NCBI RefSeq assembly: GCF_000355695.1
Contig: NC_020891.1
Coordinates: 2,108,001 to 2,172,000, forward strand
Direction: 5' to 3'
Length of the DNA stretch: 64,000 bases
Origin: Clavibacter nebraskensis NCPPB 2581
GTDB taxonomy: Bacteria; Actinomycetota; Actinomycetes; Actinomycetales; Microbacteriaceae
The notes below the pieces were generated by a model. That model made no database searches. It saw only the letters and a program-made list of their open reading frames with translations, and was not told where the DNA came from. Shown here piece after piece: positions 53,129 through 61,432 of the stretch. How positions within the stretch are numbered: the stretch's first letter is position 1; each line of letters starts with the position of its first letter. A program made the translations under genes and the position numbers.

Positions 53129-54316
53129 ATGCCCATCCGCCCGCGCCGCGCCGCGCCCGACGACGCCCCGCCGCAGGCCGAGCTCGACGAGCGGGCCCTC
53201 CACCGGCGCCAGCGCATCGGCCGCGAGCTCGGCTGGTACGCGTGCCGCCGCGCGCTCTACGGGTTCATGAAGCACCGCGGCATCGACATGGCCGCGAGCC
53301 TCACCTTCTACTCCACGCTCTCGCTCGTCCCCGCCGCCGTCGCGGTGCTCAGCCTCATCGGCGTCGTCGGCGACACGCGCGCCGGCGTCGAGGGCGTGCT
53401 CGGGGTGCTCACGGCGGTGCTGGGCGACTCGGCGGTCGACGTGATCCGCGACCCGGTCGAGCAGCTCACTGACGGTCCGCGCTCCGGCATCGCCTTCATG
53501 GTCAGCTTCGTCGGCGCGCTCTGGACCTCGGCGGCCTACGTCACCGCGTTCGGCCGCGCGATGAACCGCGTGCAGGAGACCGAGGAGGGCCGGCCGCTCG
53601 TGAAGTACCGCGCGCTGATGCTCGGGGTGACGGTCGCGCTGCTCGTCGTCAGCGTCGTGATGGTCGGCATGCTGCTGCTCACCGACGACGGCGCCCGCGC
53701 GCTCGGGCAGCAGCTCGGAATCGGCGACACGACGCTCGTGGTGTGGGCCGTCGTGAAGTGGCCGCTGCTCGTGGTGCTGCTGACGGGGATCATCGGGGTG
53801 CTGTACGCCGCGACGCCGAACCTGCGCCGCCGCCGCGTCGACCTGCTCACGTGGGGCAGCCTCGTGGCGATCGTCGCGTGGGGCCTCGGCACCGCCGGGT
53901 TCGTCGCGTACGTGACGCACGTGGCCACCTACGAGTCGACCTACGGGGTGCTCGGCGCGGTGATCGTGCTGCTGCTGTGGCTCTACATCGGGAACCTGTC
54001 GCTCGTGCTGGGCGGCGAGCTCGACGTGGAGATCATCCGCGCGCGGCAGCTGCAGGCGGGCATCCCGGCCGAGCACGCGCTGCGGCTGCCGGTGCGGGAC
54101 ACGACCCGCACCGACCGCCTCGCCCGGCGCCGCGCGCTGCTCGAGGACGAGGGGCGGCGCCTGCGCGAGGCGCGGTCGGGGCGGGAGGCGACGACCTCCG
54201 AGGAGCGCCGGGCGGATGCCCCGCCGGCGCTCCCCGAGGACGACGCGCGCGAGGTGCGGGTCAGGCGGAGGCGCTGGTCCGCACGACCATCTTCCCGACG
54301 TTCTCGCCGCGCATGA
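53129..54316 (+). CDS. YihY/virulence factor BrkB family membrane protein
   Basis: 395 residues, six to eight membrane helices with long tails. The family pattern begins at AASLTFYSTLSLVPAAVAVLSLIG and includes YGVLGAVIVLLLWLYIGNLSLVLGGELD near the end of the membrane part. The N-terminus is polar; the C-terminal ~80 residues are Arg/Glu-rich. It was once thought to be an RNase (RNase BN); the present view is a membrane protein of uncertain role. ATG 53129. Its 3' end overlaps the convergent oxidoreductase gene by 56 bp, unusual for this window; a shorter true stop is not available in frame. Confidence 0.9.
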   Translation: MPIRPRRAAPDDAPPQAELDERALHRRQRIGRELGWYACRRALYGFMKHRGIDMAASLTFYSTLSLVPAAVAVLSLIGVVGDTRAGVEGVLGVLTAVLGDSAVDVIRDPVEQLTDGPRSGIAFMVSFVGALWTSAAYVTAFGRAMNRVQETEEGRPLVKYRALMLGVTVALLVVSVVMVGMLLLTDDGARALGQQLGIGDTTLVVWAVVKWPLLVVLLTGIIGVLYAATPNLRRRRVDLLTWGSLVAIVAWGLGTAGFVAYVTHVATYESTYGVLGAVIVLLLWLYIGNLSLVLGGELDVEIIRARQLQAGIPAEHALRLPVRDTTRTDRLARRRALLEDEGRRLREARSGREATTSEERRADAPPALPEDDAREVRVRRRRWSARPSSRRSRRA

Positions 54317-55280
54317 GGCCGGTGAAGGCCTCGAACGCGCGGTCGATGCCGTCGACGACGGTCTCGTCCGCCGTGATGCGGCCCTCGGCGAGCCACGGGC
54401 CCATCTTCGACGCGAACTGGGGCGCGAGGTCCTGGTGGTTGCCGAGCGTGAAGCCGCGGAGCGTGAGCCCGCGCGTGACGATGCGGCCCGTGTTGCGGAT
54501 CGCGATCTCCTCGCCGGTGGAGTTGTAGGTCGAGATCGACCCGCAGTTGGCGACGCGGCCGAAGTCCTTCAGGGCGCCGAGCGCGGCCGAGAGGTGGTCG
54601 CCGCCGACGTTGTCGAAGTAGAGGTCGATGCCGTCGGGTGCCGCCTCCGCGAGCTTCGCGTCGAGGTCGCCGCCGTGGTAGTCGAACGCGGCGTCGAAGC
54701 CGAGGTGCGACGTGAGGCGCTCGACCTTCTCCGCGGATCCGGCGCTGCCGACGACGCGTGAGGCGCCGAGCAGGCGGGCGATCTGGCCAACCATGGAGCC
54801 GACCGCGCCGGCCGCGCCGGACACGAAGACGACGTCGCCCTCCTGGATGGAGGCGATGCGGGTGAGGCCGACGTAGGCGGTGAGGCCCGTGAGGCCGAGC
54901 ACGCCGAGGTGGGCGGAGGACGCCACGCCGGGCACCTCGGGCACGGGGCGGAAGCCGGCGGCCGGGCCCTGCGCGACGTCGCGCCAGCCGAGCGAGTGGC
55001 TGACGAGCGTGCCGACCGGGAGGTCGGCGGAGCGGGACTCGACGACGCGGCCGACGGCGGATCCGGTCATCGCCTCGTCGAGCTGGAAGGGCGGCACGTA
55101 GGACGGCACGTCGTTCATGCGGCCGCGCATGTAGGGGTCGACGGAGATGAACTCGTTCTCGACGCGGACCTCGCCGTCCTGCAGGTCGGGCAGGTCGACC
55201 TCGACGCGGCGGACGTCGTCGGGGGTGGGCTCGCCGGTGGGGCGCTTCGCCAGCTGCCACTGGATGCTGCGTGCAGTCAT
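54261..55280 (-). CDS. NADP-dependent oxidoreductase (zinc-free MDR, curA-like)
   Basis: 339-residue medium-chain reductase of the leukotriene B4 12-hydroxydehydrogenase/curcumin reductase type. It begins ARSIQWQLAKRPTGEPT, has the cofactor motif VFVSGAAGAVGSMVGQIA, LYFDNVGGDHLSAALGAL and the C-terminal GENVGKMVVR. No zinc-ligand cysteines, consistent with reduction of alpha,beta-unsaturated ketones. ATG 55280. It overlaps the convergent YihY gene by 56 bp at the 3' end. It and the NmrA-like gene and MarR regulator lie on the same strand, so MarR may control it; inference. Confidence 0.94.
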   Translation of the reverse strand: MTARSIQWQLAKRPTGEPTPDDVRRVEVDLPDLQDGEVRVENEFISVDPYMRGRMNDVPSYVPPFQLDEAMTGSAVGRVVESRSADLPVGTLVSHSLGWRDVAQGPAAGFRPVPEVPGVASSAHLGVLGLTGLTAYVGLTRIASIQEGDVVFVSGAAGAVGSMVGQIARLLGASRVVGSAGSAEKVERLTSHLGFDAAFDYHGGDLDAKLAEAAPDGIDLYFDNVGGDHLSAALGALKDFGRVANCGSISTYNSTGEEIAIRNTGRIVTRGLTLRGFTLGNHQDLAPQFASKMGPWLAEGRITADETVVDGIDRAFEAFTGLMRGENVGKMVVRTSASA

Positions 55281-55445
55281 GGGACTCCTTGCGTTCTCGG
55301 GGTGCGGGCGGTCGGACGGCCGGCCCGCGGCGCTCGTGGCGCACCCCCACCCTCCCACCGCCGTCTGGATGCCGCGCCCAGCGAGCCATGGCCTCGTGAC
55401 GGGGCGACCGGGCGCGTCGCCCGGCCGCCACGATCCCCGGCGCGC

Positions 55446-56390
55446 CTACGCGGCGGTGGTCGCGCCCCGCGCGGCGACGTGCGCGGCGAGCACGTCCCGC
55501 ACGCTCGTCCACTCGATCGCGCCGAAGCGCTCGCGGTCGACGTGGAGGAGCTCCGCCTCGCCGCTGTACATGCTCACGAGGTACTGCATCCCCTGCCAGG
55601 CCGGGAACGTCTCCTGCTCGTCGCGGCCGACGCGGCGCACGGCCTTGCTCGCGGTGGAGAGGACGCCCGTGGATCCCGCCCACTGCAGCGAGAAGGGCGT
55701 GCCCGTGACCTCGGTCATGATCCGCGCGAGATCGCGGGCCGTGACCCGGTCCCCCGCCACCTCGACCACGCGGGGCGCGTCGTCGTCGAGGGCGACCTGC
55801 GCCGTCACACCGGCCGTGTCGTCCTTGGTCGTGAAGTCGAGCACCTGGTCGGCGGACGACCAGTAGAGGACGCGGCGGCGGTCGAACAGCACGATGGGCG
55901 CCTGCCCCGTGAGCATGTCCGCGAAGGCGCCGACGAGCACCGAGGTCGCACGGACGGGGGCCGCGTCGAGGTCGGCCGCGAACTCGCGCCGGAGCTCGAA
56001 GTTGCGGTTGCTGCCGGGCGTGACCCGGCGGTAGTCGGAGGAGTAGTCCGAGGGGATGAAGCGCGGCACGCCGGCCGCGACGGTCGCCGCGAGGAGCGCG
56101 CGCTGCGCTCCCACGATCACGGCGCGGGCGCCGCTCACGGCGGAGACGACGACGCGCGCCCCGGCGACGGCCCGGATCAGCGCCGCCCGGTCGGTGTAGG
56201 CGGCCTCGACGATCTCCACGCGCGGGTCGTCGCCCCACGCCTCGGTCGCCGCGGTGCTGCCGGGCCGGGTGAGGACGCGGACTCGGGCGTCCCGGGCGAG
56301 GAGCTCGCGGACGATGCGGCGGCCGATGTCGCCGGTGGCGCCGGCCACGACGACAGGACCGGGTGCGGATGCGGGGGTCGAGGTGCTCAT
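55446..56390 (-). CDS. NmrA-like NAD(P)-binding protein
   Basis: 314-residue atypical SDR of the NmrA/isoflavone-reductase group. Cofactor loop GATGDIGRRIVREL at residues 17-30; the rest matches NmrA: VRVLTRPGSTAATEAW, RFIPSDYSSDYRRV and FELRREFAADLD. It lacks the Tyr-x-x-x-Lys catalytic pair of ordinary SDRs, so it may be a redox sensor or use a different mechanism. Start ATG 56390 overlaps the end of the (frame-corrected) MarR gene as ATGA. Likely the direct target of that regulator. Confidence 0.9.
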   Translation of the reverse strand: MSTSTPASAPGPVVVAGATGDIGRRIVRELLARDARVRVLTRPGSTAATEAWGDDPRVEIVEAAYTDRAALIRAVAGARVVVSAVSGARAVIVGAQRALLAATVAAGVPRFIPSDYSSDYRRVTPGSNRNFELRREFAADLDAAPVRATSVLVGAFADMLTGQAPIVLFDRRRVLYWSSADQVLDFTTKDDTAGVTAQVALDDDAPRVVEVAGDRVTARDLARIMTEVTGTPFSLQWAGSTGVLSTASKAVRRVGRDEQETFPAWQGMQYLVSMYSGEAELLHVDRERFGAIEWTSVRDVLAAHVAARGATTAA

Positions 56391-57003
56391 GCGGGTTCTC
56401 CATCTGGGGGTGGGTGCGGCGCGCCGGGCGGCGCGAACGGTGGGGGGCGGCGACGGGCTGCTCGAGGCGCTCCGCGTCCGCGTGCTCGGCGGCGGGGCCC
56501 GCGGGCGCGCCCAGGCCGAGCGCGACGCGGGCGAGGAGCCGCCGGAGGGCCGTCCGCTCGTCGGCGGCGAGGTCGCGCATCAGGGACTCCTCCACGTCGT
56601 GGAGGGCCACGCGGGCCGAGTCGAGGAGCGCCCGGCCGGCGTCCGTGGCCACGACCTGGCGGATCCGCCGGTCGCTCGGGTGCGGCTGCCGCTCGACGTG
56701 CCCGCGCTCGGCGAGCGCGTCGATCACGTAGGTCATCTGCGTCTTGTCGATGCCGAGGCGCTGCGCGAGCGCGAGCTGCGACGTCGGCTCCTCCGTGGTG
56801 ATCGCGACGAGCACCTGGTACCCGCGCGGTCCGCCCGGCACGTCGGCCACGGCGGTCTGCGCGGTGCGCACGAACCCCTGGTAGACGGCCTGGATGGACC
56901 AGCCGAACTGCGTCTCGATGCCGCCGGAGCCCCAGTCGATGCCCGACGCGTCGACGTCAGGACCGGCGCTGTCGCGGTCGCGGTTCGGGGTGGATGAGGT
57001 CAT
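56387..57003 (-). CDS. MarR family transcriptional regulator, apparent 3' frameshift
   Basis: Winged-helix regulator. MarR core is intact over about residues 30-160: LALAQRLGIDKTQMTYVIDALAERGHVERQPHPSDRRIRQV gives recognition helix and wing. As read, the frame never stops and runs open to 53983. Adding one C to the C6 run (plus-strand G6 at 56442-56447) restores a proline-rich tail ending in a TGA that overlaps the next start as ATGA, giving 205 residues. Coordinates here use that corrected end. Two palindromes lie just before the ATG, a typical autoregulatory operator. It probably controls the NmrA-like gene. Confidence 0.8.
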
Positions 57004-57006
57004 GCC

Positions 57007-57049
57007 GAGATCGTATCTCTAAAAGATCGTCTTGTCCAAAGATGATCTT
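57007..57049 (-). promoter_or_regulatory. MarR promoter with two operator palindromes
   Basis: Reading toward the MarR gene, a -35-like TTGGAC (57039-57034) and -10-like TACGAT (57015-57010) are 18 bp apart. An inverted repeat with arms AAGATCGTCTT and AAGATGATCTT (57023-57049) covers the -35 and spacer; a second palindrome GAGAT-CGT-ATCTC (57007-57019) covers the -10. The layout fits autorepression by MarR. Confidence 0.7.
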
Positions 57050-57070
57050 CACATATGCGCATCCGGATCC

Positions 57071-57096
57071 TCAGGCAGGCCGTGCGGCCGCCCTGA
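57071..57096 (-). terminator. terminator of SDR gene
   Basis: Arms TCAGGCAGGCCG and CGGCCGCCCTGA, 10 of 12 pairs, two-base loop, 6 bp past the stop at 57103 on the minus strand. It also separates this gene from the MarR promoter. Confidence 0.65.
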
Positions 57097-57102
57097 CGCG
57101 GA

Positions 57103-57795
57103 TCAGCCCCCGAACGGCCGCAGCGACACCGACTCGAGCGTGCCGTCGCGCGTCTGGTCGACCACGAGGCGCACGGCGCGCGCCACGGAGGCGGGCTCGA
57201 GGTAGCGCGTCTCGTCGTACTCGCCGCCCTCCTTGGCACGGAGCTCGCGCTGCATGTCGGTGGCGACGCGGCCCGGGTGCACGCTCGAGACACGCACGCC
57301 GTGCGGGCGCTCCTCCTCGCGCAGGGCGTCGCCGAGCGCGCGGAGGGCGAACTTGGATCCCGCGTAGACGCCGCCCGTGGGGTTGGCCGTGAAGCCGGAT
57401 CCGGAGTTCACGAGCACGACCTGCCCCTGCGCCGCCCGGAGCGCGGGCAGGAGCGCGCGCGTGACCTCGGCGACCGCGAAGACGTTGACCTCGAACACGC
57501 GGCGCCACTCATCGACGGGCGTGGTCGCGACGGCGTCGCCGCCGATCACGCCGGCGGAGTGCACGAGCACGTCGAGGCGGTCGAGTTTGGGCACGAGGTC
57601 CGCGAGCCCGCCCGCGGCGAGGTCGGCGGCCCAGCCGACCGCGTCGGGGAGCGAGGCGGCGAGCGCGTCGACGGCGTCGCGGTCGCGGCCGTGCACGATC
57701 ACGCGGTGGGTGCGGCCGAGGTCCTGGGCGACGGCGCGGCCGATGCCGCGGGTGGCTCCCGTGACGAGGGCGACGGGGCGGGCGTGGTCGGTCAT
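57103..57795 (-). CDS. SDR family oxidoreductase
   Basis: 230-residue classical SDR. Cofactor motif GATRGIG at residues 13-19, HSAG at 79-82, and catalytic Ser131/Ser133, Tyr144 and Lys148 (YAGSK). The PGRVATDM stretch near residue 175 is the usual substrate-loop lead. ATG 57795 with an AGGAGG site six bases upstream. Divergent from the short acidic-basic gene at 57925. Substrate unknown. Confidence 0.94.
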   Translation of the reverse strand: MTDHARPVALVTGATRGIGRAVAQDLGRTHRVIVHGRDRDAVDALAASLPDAVGWAADLAAGGLADLVPKLDRLDVLVHSAGVIGGDAVATTPVDEWRRVFEVNVFAVAEVTRALLPALRAAQGQVVLVNSGSGFTANPTGGVYAGSKFALRALGDALREEERPHGVRVSSVHPGRVATDMQRELRAKEGGEYDETRYLEPASVARAVRLVVDQTRDGTLESVSLRPFGG

Positions 57796-57924
57796 GGATC
57801 CTCCTGGGTCGCGGTCCTCCAGGCTACCGACGGCATCCGGACACCCCGTCGGGCGTGCTCCAGGGCATGACGTAGCGTGAAGGGACCCGCCTCCGAGCGG
57901 CCCGCCGCCCGAGAGGATCCGCCC

Positions 57925-58275
57925 GTGCACGCCCGCTTCCCCGCCAGCCTCGAGGTGCTGCGCCAGGAGGCCCGCGACGAGCTGGACGCCGTGATCGAGC
58001 ACCGCTGCCGGAACGGCGACGACCCGTGGGAGGTGATCCCGCAGCTGCCCACCGTGGACGAGCACGTGGTCGCGACCCTCCGCCAGGACGCGCTCGAGGC
58101 CGACGGGATGGCGGAGGAGCTCGCCCGCGTGCACCACCCGGAGACCGAGCCGGGCGTCGTCGCGCGCTTCGAGTACCGGCTGCTGCGCGGCATCGCGCTG
58201 GAGCACCCGGACCTGTCGAGCGCCGTCTGGACGCTCATCGGGCGCATGGAGCGCGACCTCCGCCGGCGCTCCTGA
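57925..58275 (+). CDS. conserved small protein of unknown function
   Basis: 116 residues from GTG 57925, which has GAGAGGA upstream; the frame is open from 57877 but lacks a ribosome site there. Soluble and mixed-charge, with a likely all-helical fold: ARFPASLEVLRQEARDELDAV and LEADGMAEELARVHHPETEP. No motif I recognise. The 3' end lies 39 bp before the CIRCE element of the hsp20 gene. Hypothetical. Confidence 0.65.
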   Translation: MHARFPASLEVLRQEARDELDAVIEHRCRNGDDPWEVIPQLPTVDEHVVATLRQDALEADGMAEELARVHHPETEPGVVARFEYRLLRGIALEHPDLSSAVWTLIGRMERDLRRRS

Positions 58276-58313
58276 AGAGGTGGTGAGAGCCGCATTCGCC
58301 CTCGGCGAACGGC

Positions 58314-58340
58314 TTGGCACTCCCCGGGACCGAGTGCTAA
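58314..58340 (+). promoter_or_regulatory. CIRCE element (HrcA operator)
   Basis: Arms TTGGCACTC and GAGTGCTAA separated by nine bases, one mismatch to the consensus TTAGCACTC-N9-GAGTGCTAA. It lies 58 bp upstream of the hsp20 start, where HrcA repression is expected. Confidence 0.9.
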
Positions 58341-58350
58341 TCTCGCCGTA

Positions 58351-58371
58351 GTTGAGCCGAGGGGGCTCAAC
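58351..58371 (+). promoter_or_regulatory. HAIR-like element (HspR operator)
   Basis: Inverted repeat GTTGAGC-N7-GCTCAAC, close to the HAIR consensus CTTGAGT-N7-ACTCAAG bound by HspR. It lies 10 bp after the CIRCE and 26 bp before the hsp20 start. Dual control is inferred. Confidence 0.75.
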
Positions 58372-58397
58372 CCCACAGATCATCAGAGGAGTCGAGC

Positions 58398-58856
58398 ATG
58401 AACATGACCTTCGATCCGTTCCGCGAGCTGGACCGCGCCATGGGCGCGCTGGCCGAGACCCGCCAGGCGAACCGCCCGATGCCCATCGACCTGCACCGCG
58501 AGGGCGACACCTACGTGCTGGCCGCCGACCTCCCGGGCATCGACCCGGGCTCGGTCGACATCGACGTGGACGGCCAGCTGCTGACCATCCGCGCCGAGCG
58601 CACCCTCGCCGGCGACCAGAACGTCCGGTGGCTCACCCGCGAGCGCGTGGCCGGCACGTTCCTCCGCCAGCTGACGCTCGGCCAGGGCATCGACACCGAG
58701 CGCATCTCGGCGCACTACGCCAACGGCGTGCTGAGCGTCACCATCCCCGTGAGCGAGCGGGCGAAGCCGCGCAAGATCGCGGTCACGTCCGACGAGCCGC
58801 AGGGCCAGGAGGGCCGCACGCTGACGGTGGAGCAGGGCGCGCACGCGGCGAGCTGA
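58398..58856 (+). CDS. Hsp20/alpha-crystallin small heat-shock protein
   Basis: ATP-independent chaperone that holds unfolding proteins. 152 residues with short N-terminal arm (MNMTFDPFRELDRAM), alpha-crystallin domain at about residues 28-125 (PMPIDLHREGDTYVLAADLPGI, and ANGVLSVTIPV near its end) and a C-terminal tail with the I-x-V-like KIAV anchor. ATG 58398 with AGAGGAG. A CIRCE and a HAIR-like operator lie just upstream. Monocistronic, closed by a bidirectional terminator. Confidence 0.96.
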   Translation: MNMTFDPFRELDRAMGALAETRQANRPMPIDLHREGDTYVLAADLPGIDPGSVDIDVDGQLLTIRAERTLAGDQNVRWLTRERVAGTFLRQLTLGQGIDTERISAHYANGVLSVTIPVSERAKPRKIAVTSDEPQGQEGRTLTVEQGAHAAS

Positions 58857-58871
58857 TCCCTACCGGCACTT

Positions 58872-58911
58872 CGAGGAGCCGTCGTCCGCATCCGCGGGCG
58901 GCGGCTCCTCG
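58872..58911. terminator. bidirectional terminator between hsp20 and siderophore operon
   Basis: Perfect 10-bp arms CGAGGAGCCG and CGGCTCCTCG around a 20-base loop, between the convergent stops at 58856 and 58931. Confidence 0.85.
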
Positions 58912-58930
58912 TGCGTCCGGGCGAGGAGCG

Positions 58931-61432
58931 TCAGCCGATGCGCGGCCGCAGCCCCCGGTGGATCGCGAGCGGGTTCCGCAGCGACCCGTGGATCTGCATG
59001 ACCGGCGCCTGCAGATCGACCATCCGCCGGTTGTCGCGCAGCTGCAGCCGGTTGAGGCACGAGCGGTCGAACGACGGCGCGAAGAGATCGAACCGCGCGA
59101 TGCGCTCCGCGAGCTCCGGGTGCGCGCGCTCGTGGTCGGCGAGCGCCTCGGCGGCCACACGCCACAGGCCGTCGGCGCCGAGGTCGTCGCGGTCCTCGAG
59201 GAGCGCGGCGGCGAAGCGGAGGAAGCCGTCCATCACGTCGGTGAAGACCGTGAGGGTGCGCTCCTCCTCGGGGATGTCGAGGCGGATCCGGCGCACGTCC
59301 TCCGGCAGCTCGCGCTCCATGTCGAAGAGGGCGACCTCCTCGGCGATGTCCTTCATCAGGACGCGCACGACGACGTGGTCGCGGAGCACGAGGATCACGT
59401 TCTCGCCGTGCGGCATGAACGCGAGGTCGTGCGCGATCAGGGCGTGCGCGAGCGGCACGAGGTAGGCGTCGAGCCAGCGGCGGATCCACGCGGCCGCGCC
59501 GATGCCGGACGCGTCGATGAGCGCGCCGAGCACCGTCTCGCCGTGCGCGTCCACGTGCAGGAGGCTCGTCATGCTCATCAGCCGCTCGCCCTCCGCGAGG
59601 CCGGGCACGGGCGACTCGCGCCAGAGCGCGGACAGCATCTTCCCGTGGGAGTGGCCGGGCGGCAGAGCGGACTCGACCCGCTCGTCGCGCACGCCGACCG
59701 CGGCGACCTCGCGGAGGATCCCGAAGCCGAGCCGCGCGAACTCCTCATCTCCCGCGACGAGCGCGTGCACCCAGTCGTTGATCGCCGGCGTCACCGCCAT
59801 GTACGCCGGCGAGAGGCCGCGCGTGAACCCCATGTTGAGGATCGACAGCGACGTCTTCACGTAGCAGCGGTGAGGGCTCGTGCGGTTGGCCCACGTGCGG
59901 ATGGACTGCTGCGCGCCGTACTCGTCGTCGCCCGTGCCGAGGAGCACGATCTCGCGCCGGGCGACGAGGCCGGCGAACGTCACCGTGACGACGTTCTCCC
60001 ACTGCCACGGGTGCACCGGCACGAGGATCCGCGCGGCGGGGTCGACGCCGAGCTCCTCCATGCGCGCGCGGAAGCGGGCGCGGGCGGGCGCGCCGAGCTC
60101 CGCGTCGAGGAACGCCTCGCGGTCGAGCCCCGCGATCGCGGTGAAGCGCGCGAGGCGCTCGTGCACGGCCAACCAGAGGATGCACACGTCCTGGCCCGCC
60201 TCGGGCGCGTACCGGTCGTGGTCGTCGAGGTCGAAGCCGATGCGGCCGTTGGTGGCGACGAAGCACGGGTGGCCCTCGTCCATCGTCGACTCGACCACGG
60301 CGTACGACGCCGTGAGGAGGCCGCGCGCGTCGGGCACGTCGCGGAGGCGGGAGAACGCGGCGGCCGAGAGCGTGCTCTGGATCTCGTCGAGGTAGACGGG
60401 CAGCACCTCGTCGGTGATGCCGAGACGGTCGCGAAGGTCGAGCACGAGGTCGGTCGCGTCGAGCTCGGCGGGCCGGCCGTCGACCGTGCGGCGGATGCTC
60501 GCCTCGTCGACGTCCCAGTGGTCGAGCTCGAGGATCCGCGCCCGGTACGCGTACGCGCTCCGGCCGTCGGCGCTCGCGACGCGGTACTCGGCCCAGTCCC
60601 TCGGGTCGTGCGGGCGGCGGGGCGCGCCGGGCGGCCGCTCCGGATCCACGCGCTCGGGCTCGATGAGCACCTCGTGGGCGAACTCGGCGAGCGCCTTCCG
60701 CACGAGGTGCCGGGTGGCCGGCGCCCACACGTCGGGACGGAGGTGCGCGGCCCGGTGGACACCGGGATCCGGCTCGGCGGTCCTCGACGCGGCAGCCGGC
60801 CGGGTCTCGGTGTGGGCGTCGAGGGGGTGGTCGTGGGTGAGGGTCATGGCGTGTCCGTCCGTCGGAGTGGCGTGCAGGAGGGCGTCGTCGCGCGTGGCGA
60901 CGCTGAGGAGCGCGTGCTTCGTGCCGAGGTCGACGACGCGGAGCGGCCGGAAGCCGACGAGCTCGTTGAGGCGTTGGATCCGGGTGTTGCGGACGTCCGG
61001 CTCGACGACGAGGCGCCGCACGGCCGGATCCCGCAGCAGGTGCGCGACGACGTGGCGCATCACCGCGGTCGTGAACCCGGGCAGCGGGTCGCCGGCCGGC
61101 GGGGCCACGAGCAGGTGCATGCCGCGGTCACCGGGGAGCGGGTCGAGGTGGGCGCCGATGGGGTCGTCCGCCGGGTCGTAGGCCTCGACGAGGAACGCGG
61201 GGGCGCCGTCGTGGAGGCCGATCCAGGCCTCGCGCCGCGGATCCGCCGCGATGGAGCGATACTCGGCGCGCACGTCGTCGAGGCTCGCGTGCTCCATCTG
61301 CCAGAAGCGGGCGCGGGGCGTCGTGACCCAGGCGTGCACGAGGGCGGCGTCGGCGTCCGGGTCGAGCGGGCGGAGGTCGAGGGCGTAGGCGCGGGACTCG
61401 ATGGCGGGCGCGTCGACGGCCGAAGCGCTCAC
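58931..61432 (-). CDS. fused siderophore acyltransferase (DesC-like) and NIS synthetase (DesD-like)
   Basis: 833 residues in one frame. Residues ~15-190: GNAT-fold acyltransferase of the IucB/MbtK type (YALDLRPLDPDADAALVHAW, FWQMEHASLDDVRAEY, GDRGMHLLVAP, VRRLVVEPDVRNTRIQRLNELVGF), expected to acylate N6-hydroxycadaverine. A Pro/Ala linker leads to residues ~240-833: IucA/IucC-type NRPS-independent synthetase with VPVHPWQWENVV, SPHRCYVKTSLSILNMGF and FMPHGENVILVLRD, expected to join the units using ATP. GTG 61432 overlaps the hydroxylase stop (GTGA), so it is the last gene of the operon. In Streptomyces these are separate DesC and DesD; substrate specificity is inferred. Confidence 0.93.
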   Translation of the reverse strand: MSASAVDAPAIESRAYALDLRPLDPDADAALVHAWVTTPRARFWQMEHASLDDVRAEYRSIAADPRREAWIGLHDGAPAFLVEAYDPADDPIGAHLDPLPGDRGMHLLVAPPAGDPLPGFTTAVMRHVVAHLLRDPAVRRLVVEPDVRNTRIQRLNELVGFRPLRVVDLGTKHALLSVATRDDALLHATPTDGHAMTLTHDHPLDAHTETRPAAASRTAEPDPGVHRAAHLRPDVWAPATRHLVRKALAEFAHEVLIEPERVDPERPPGAPRRPHDPRDWAEYRVASADGRSAYAYRARILELDHWDVDEASIRRTVDGRPAELDATDLVLDLRDRLGITDEVLPVYLDEIQSTLSAAAFSRLRDVPDARGLLTASYAVVESTMDEGHPCFVATNGRIGFDLDDHDRYAPEAGQDVCILWLAVHERLARFTAIAGLDREAFLDAELGAPARARFRARMEELGVDPAARILVPVHPWQWENVVTVTFAGLVARREIVLLGTGDDEYGAQQSIRTWANRTSPHRCYVKTSLSILNMGFTRGLSPAYMAVTPAINDWVHALVAGDEEFARLGFGILREVAAVGVRDERVESALPPGHSHGKMLSALWRESPVPGLAEGERLMSMTSLLHVDAHGETVLGALIDASGIGAAAWIRRWLDAYLVPLAHALIAHDLAFMPHGENVILVLRDHVVVRVLMKDIAEEVALFDMERELPEDVRRIRLDIPEEERTLTVFTDVMDGFLRFAAALLEDRDDLGADGLWRVAAEALADHERAHPELAERIARFDLFAPSFDRSCLNRLQLRDNRRMVDLQAPVMQIHGSLRNPLAIHRGLRPRIG

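Noticed and set aside
53983-56386. Extension of the MarR reading frame by about 800 codons
   Set aside because: It overlaps two clear genes in another frame and is Arg/Pro/His-rich nonsense. It is better explained by the lost base at 56442-56447.
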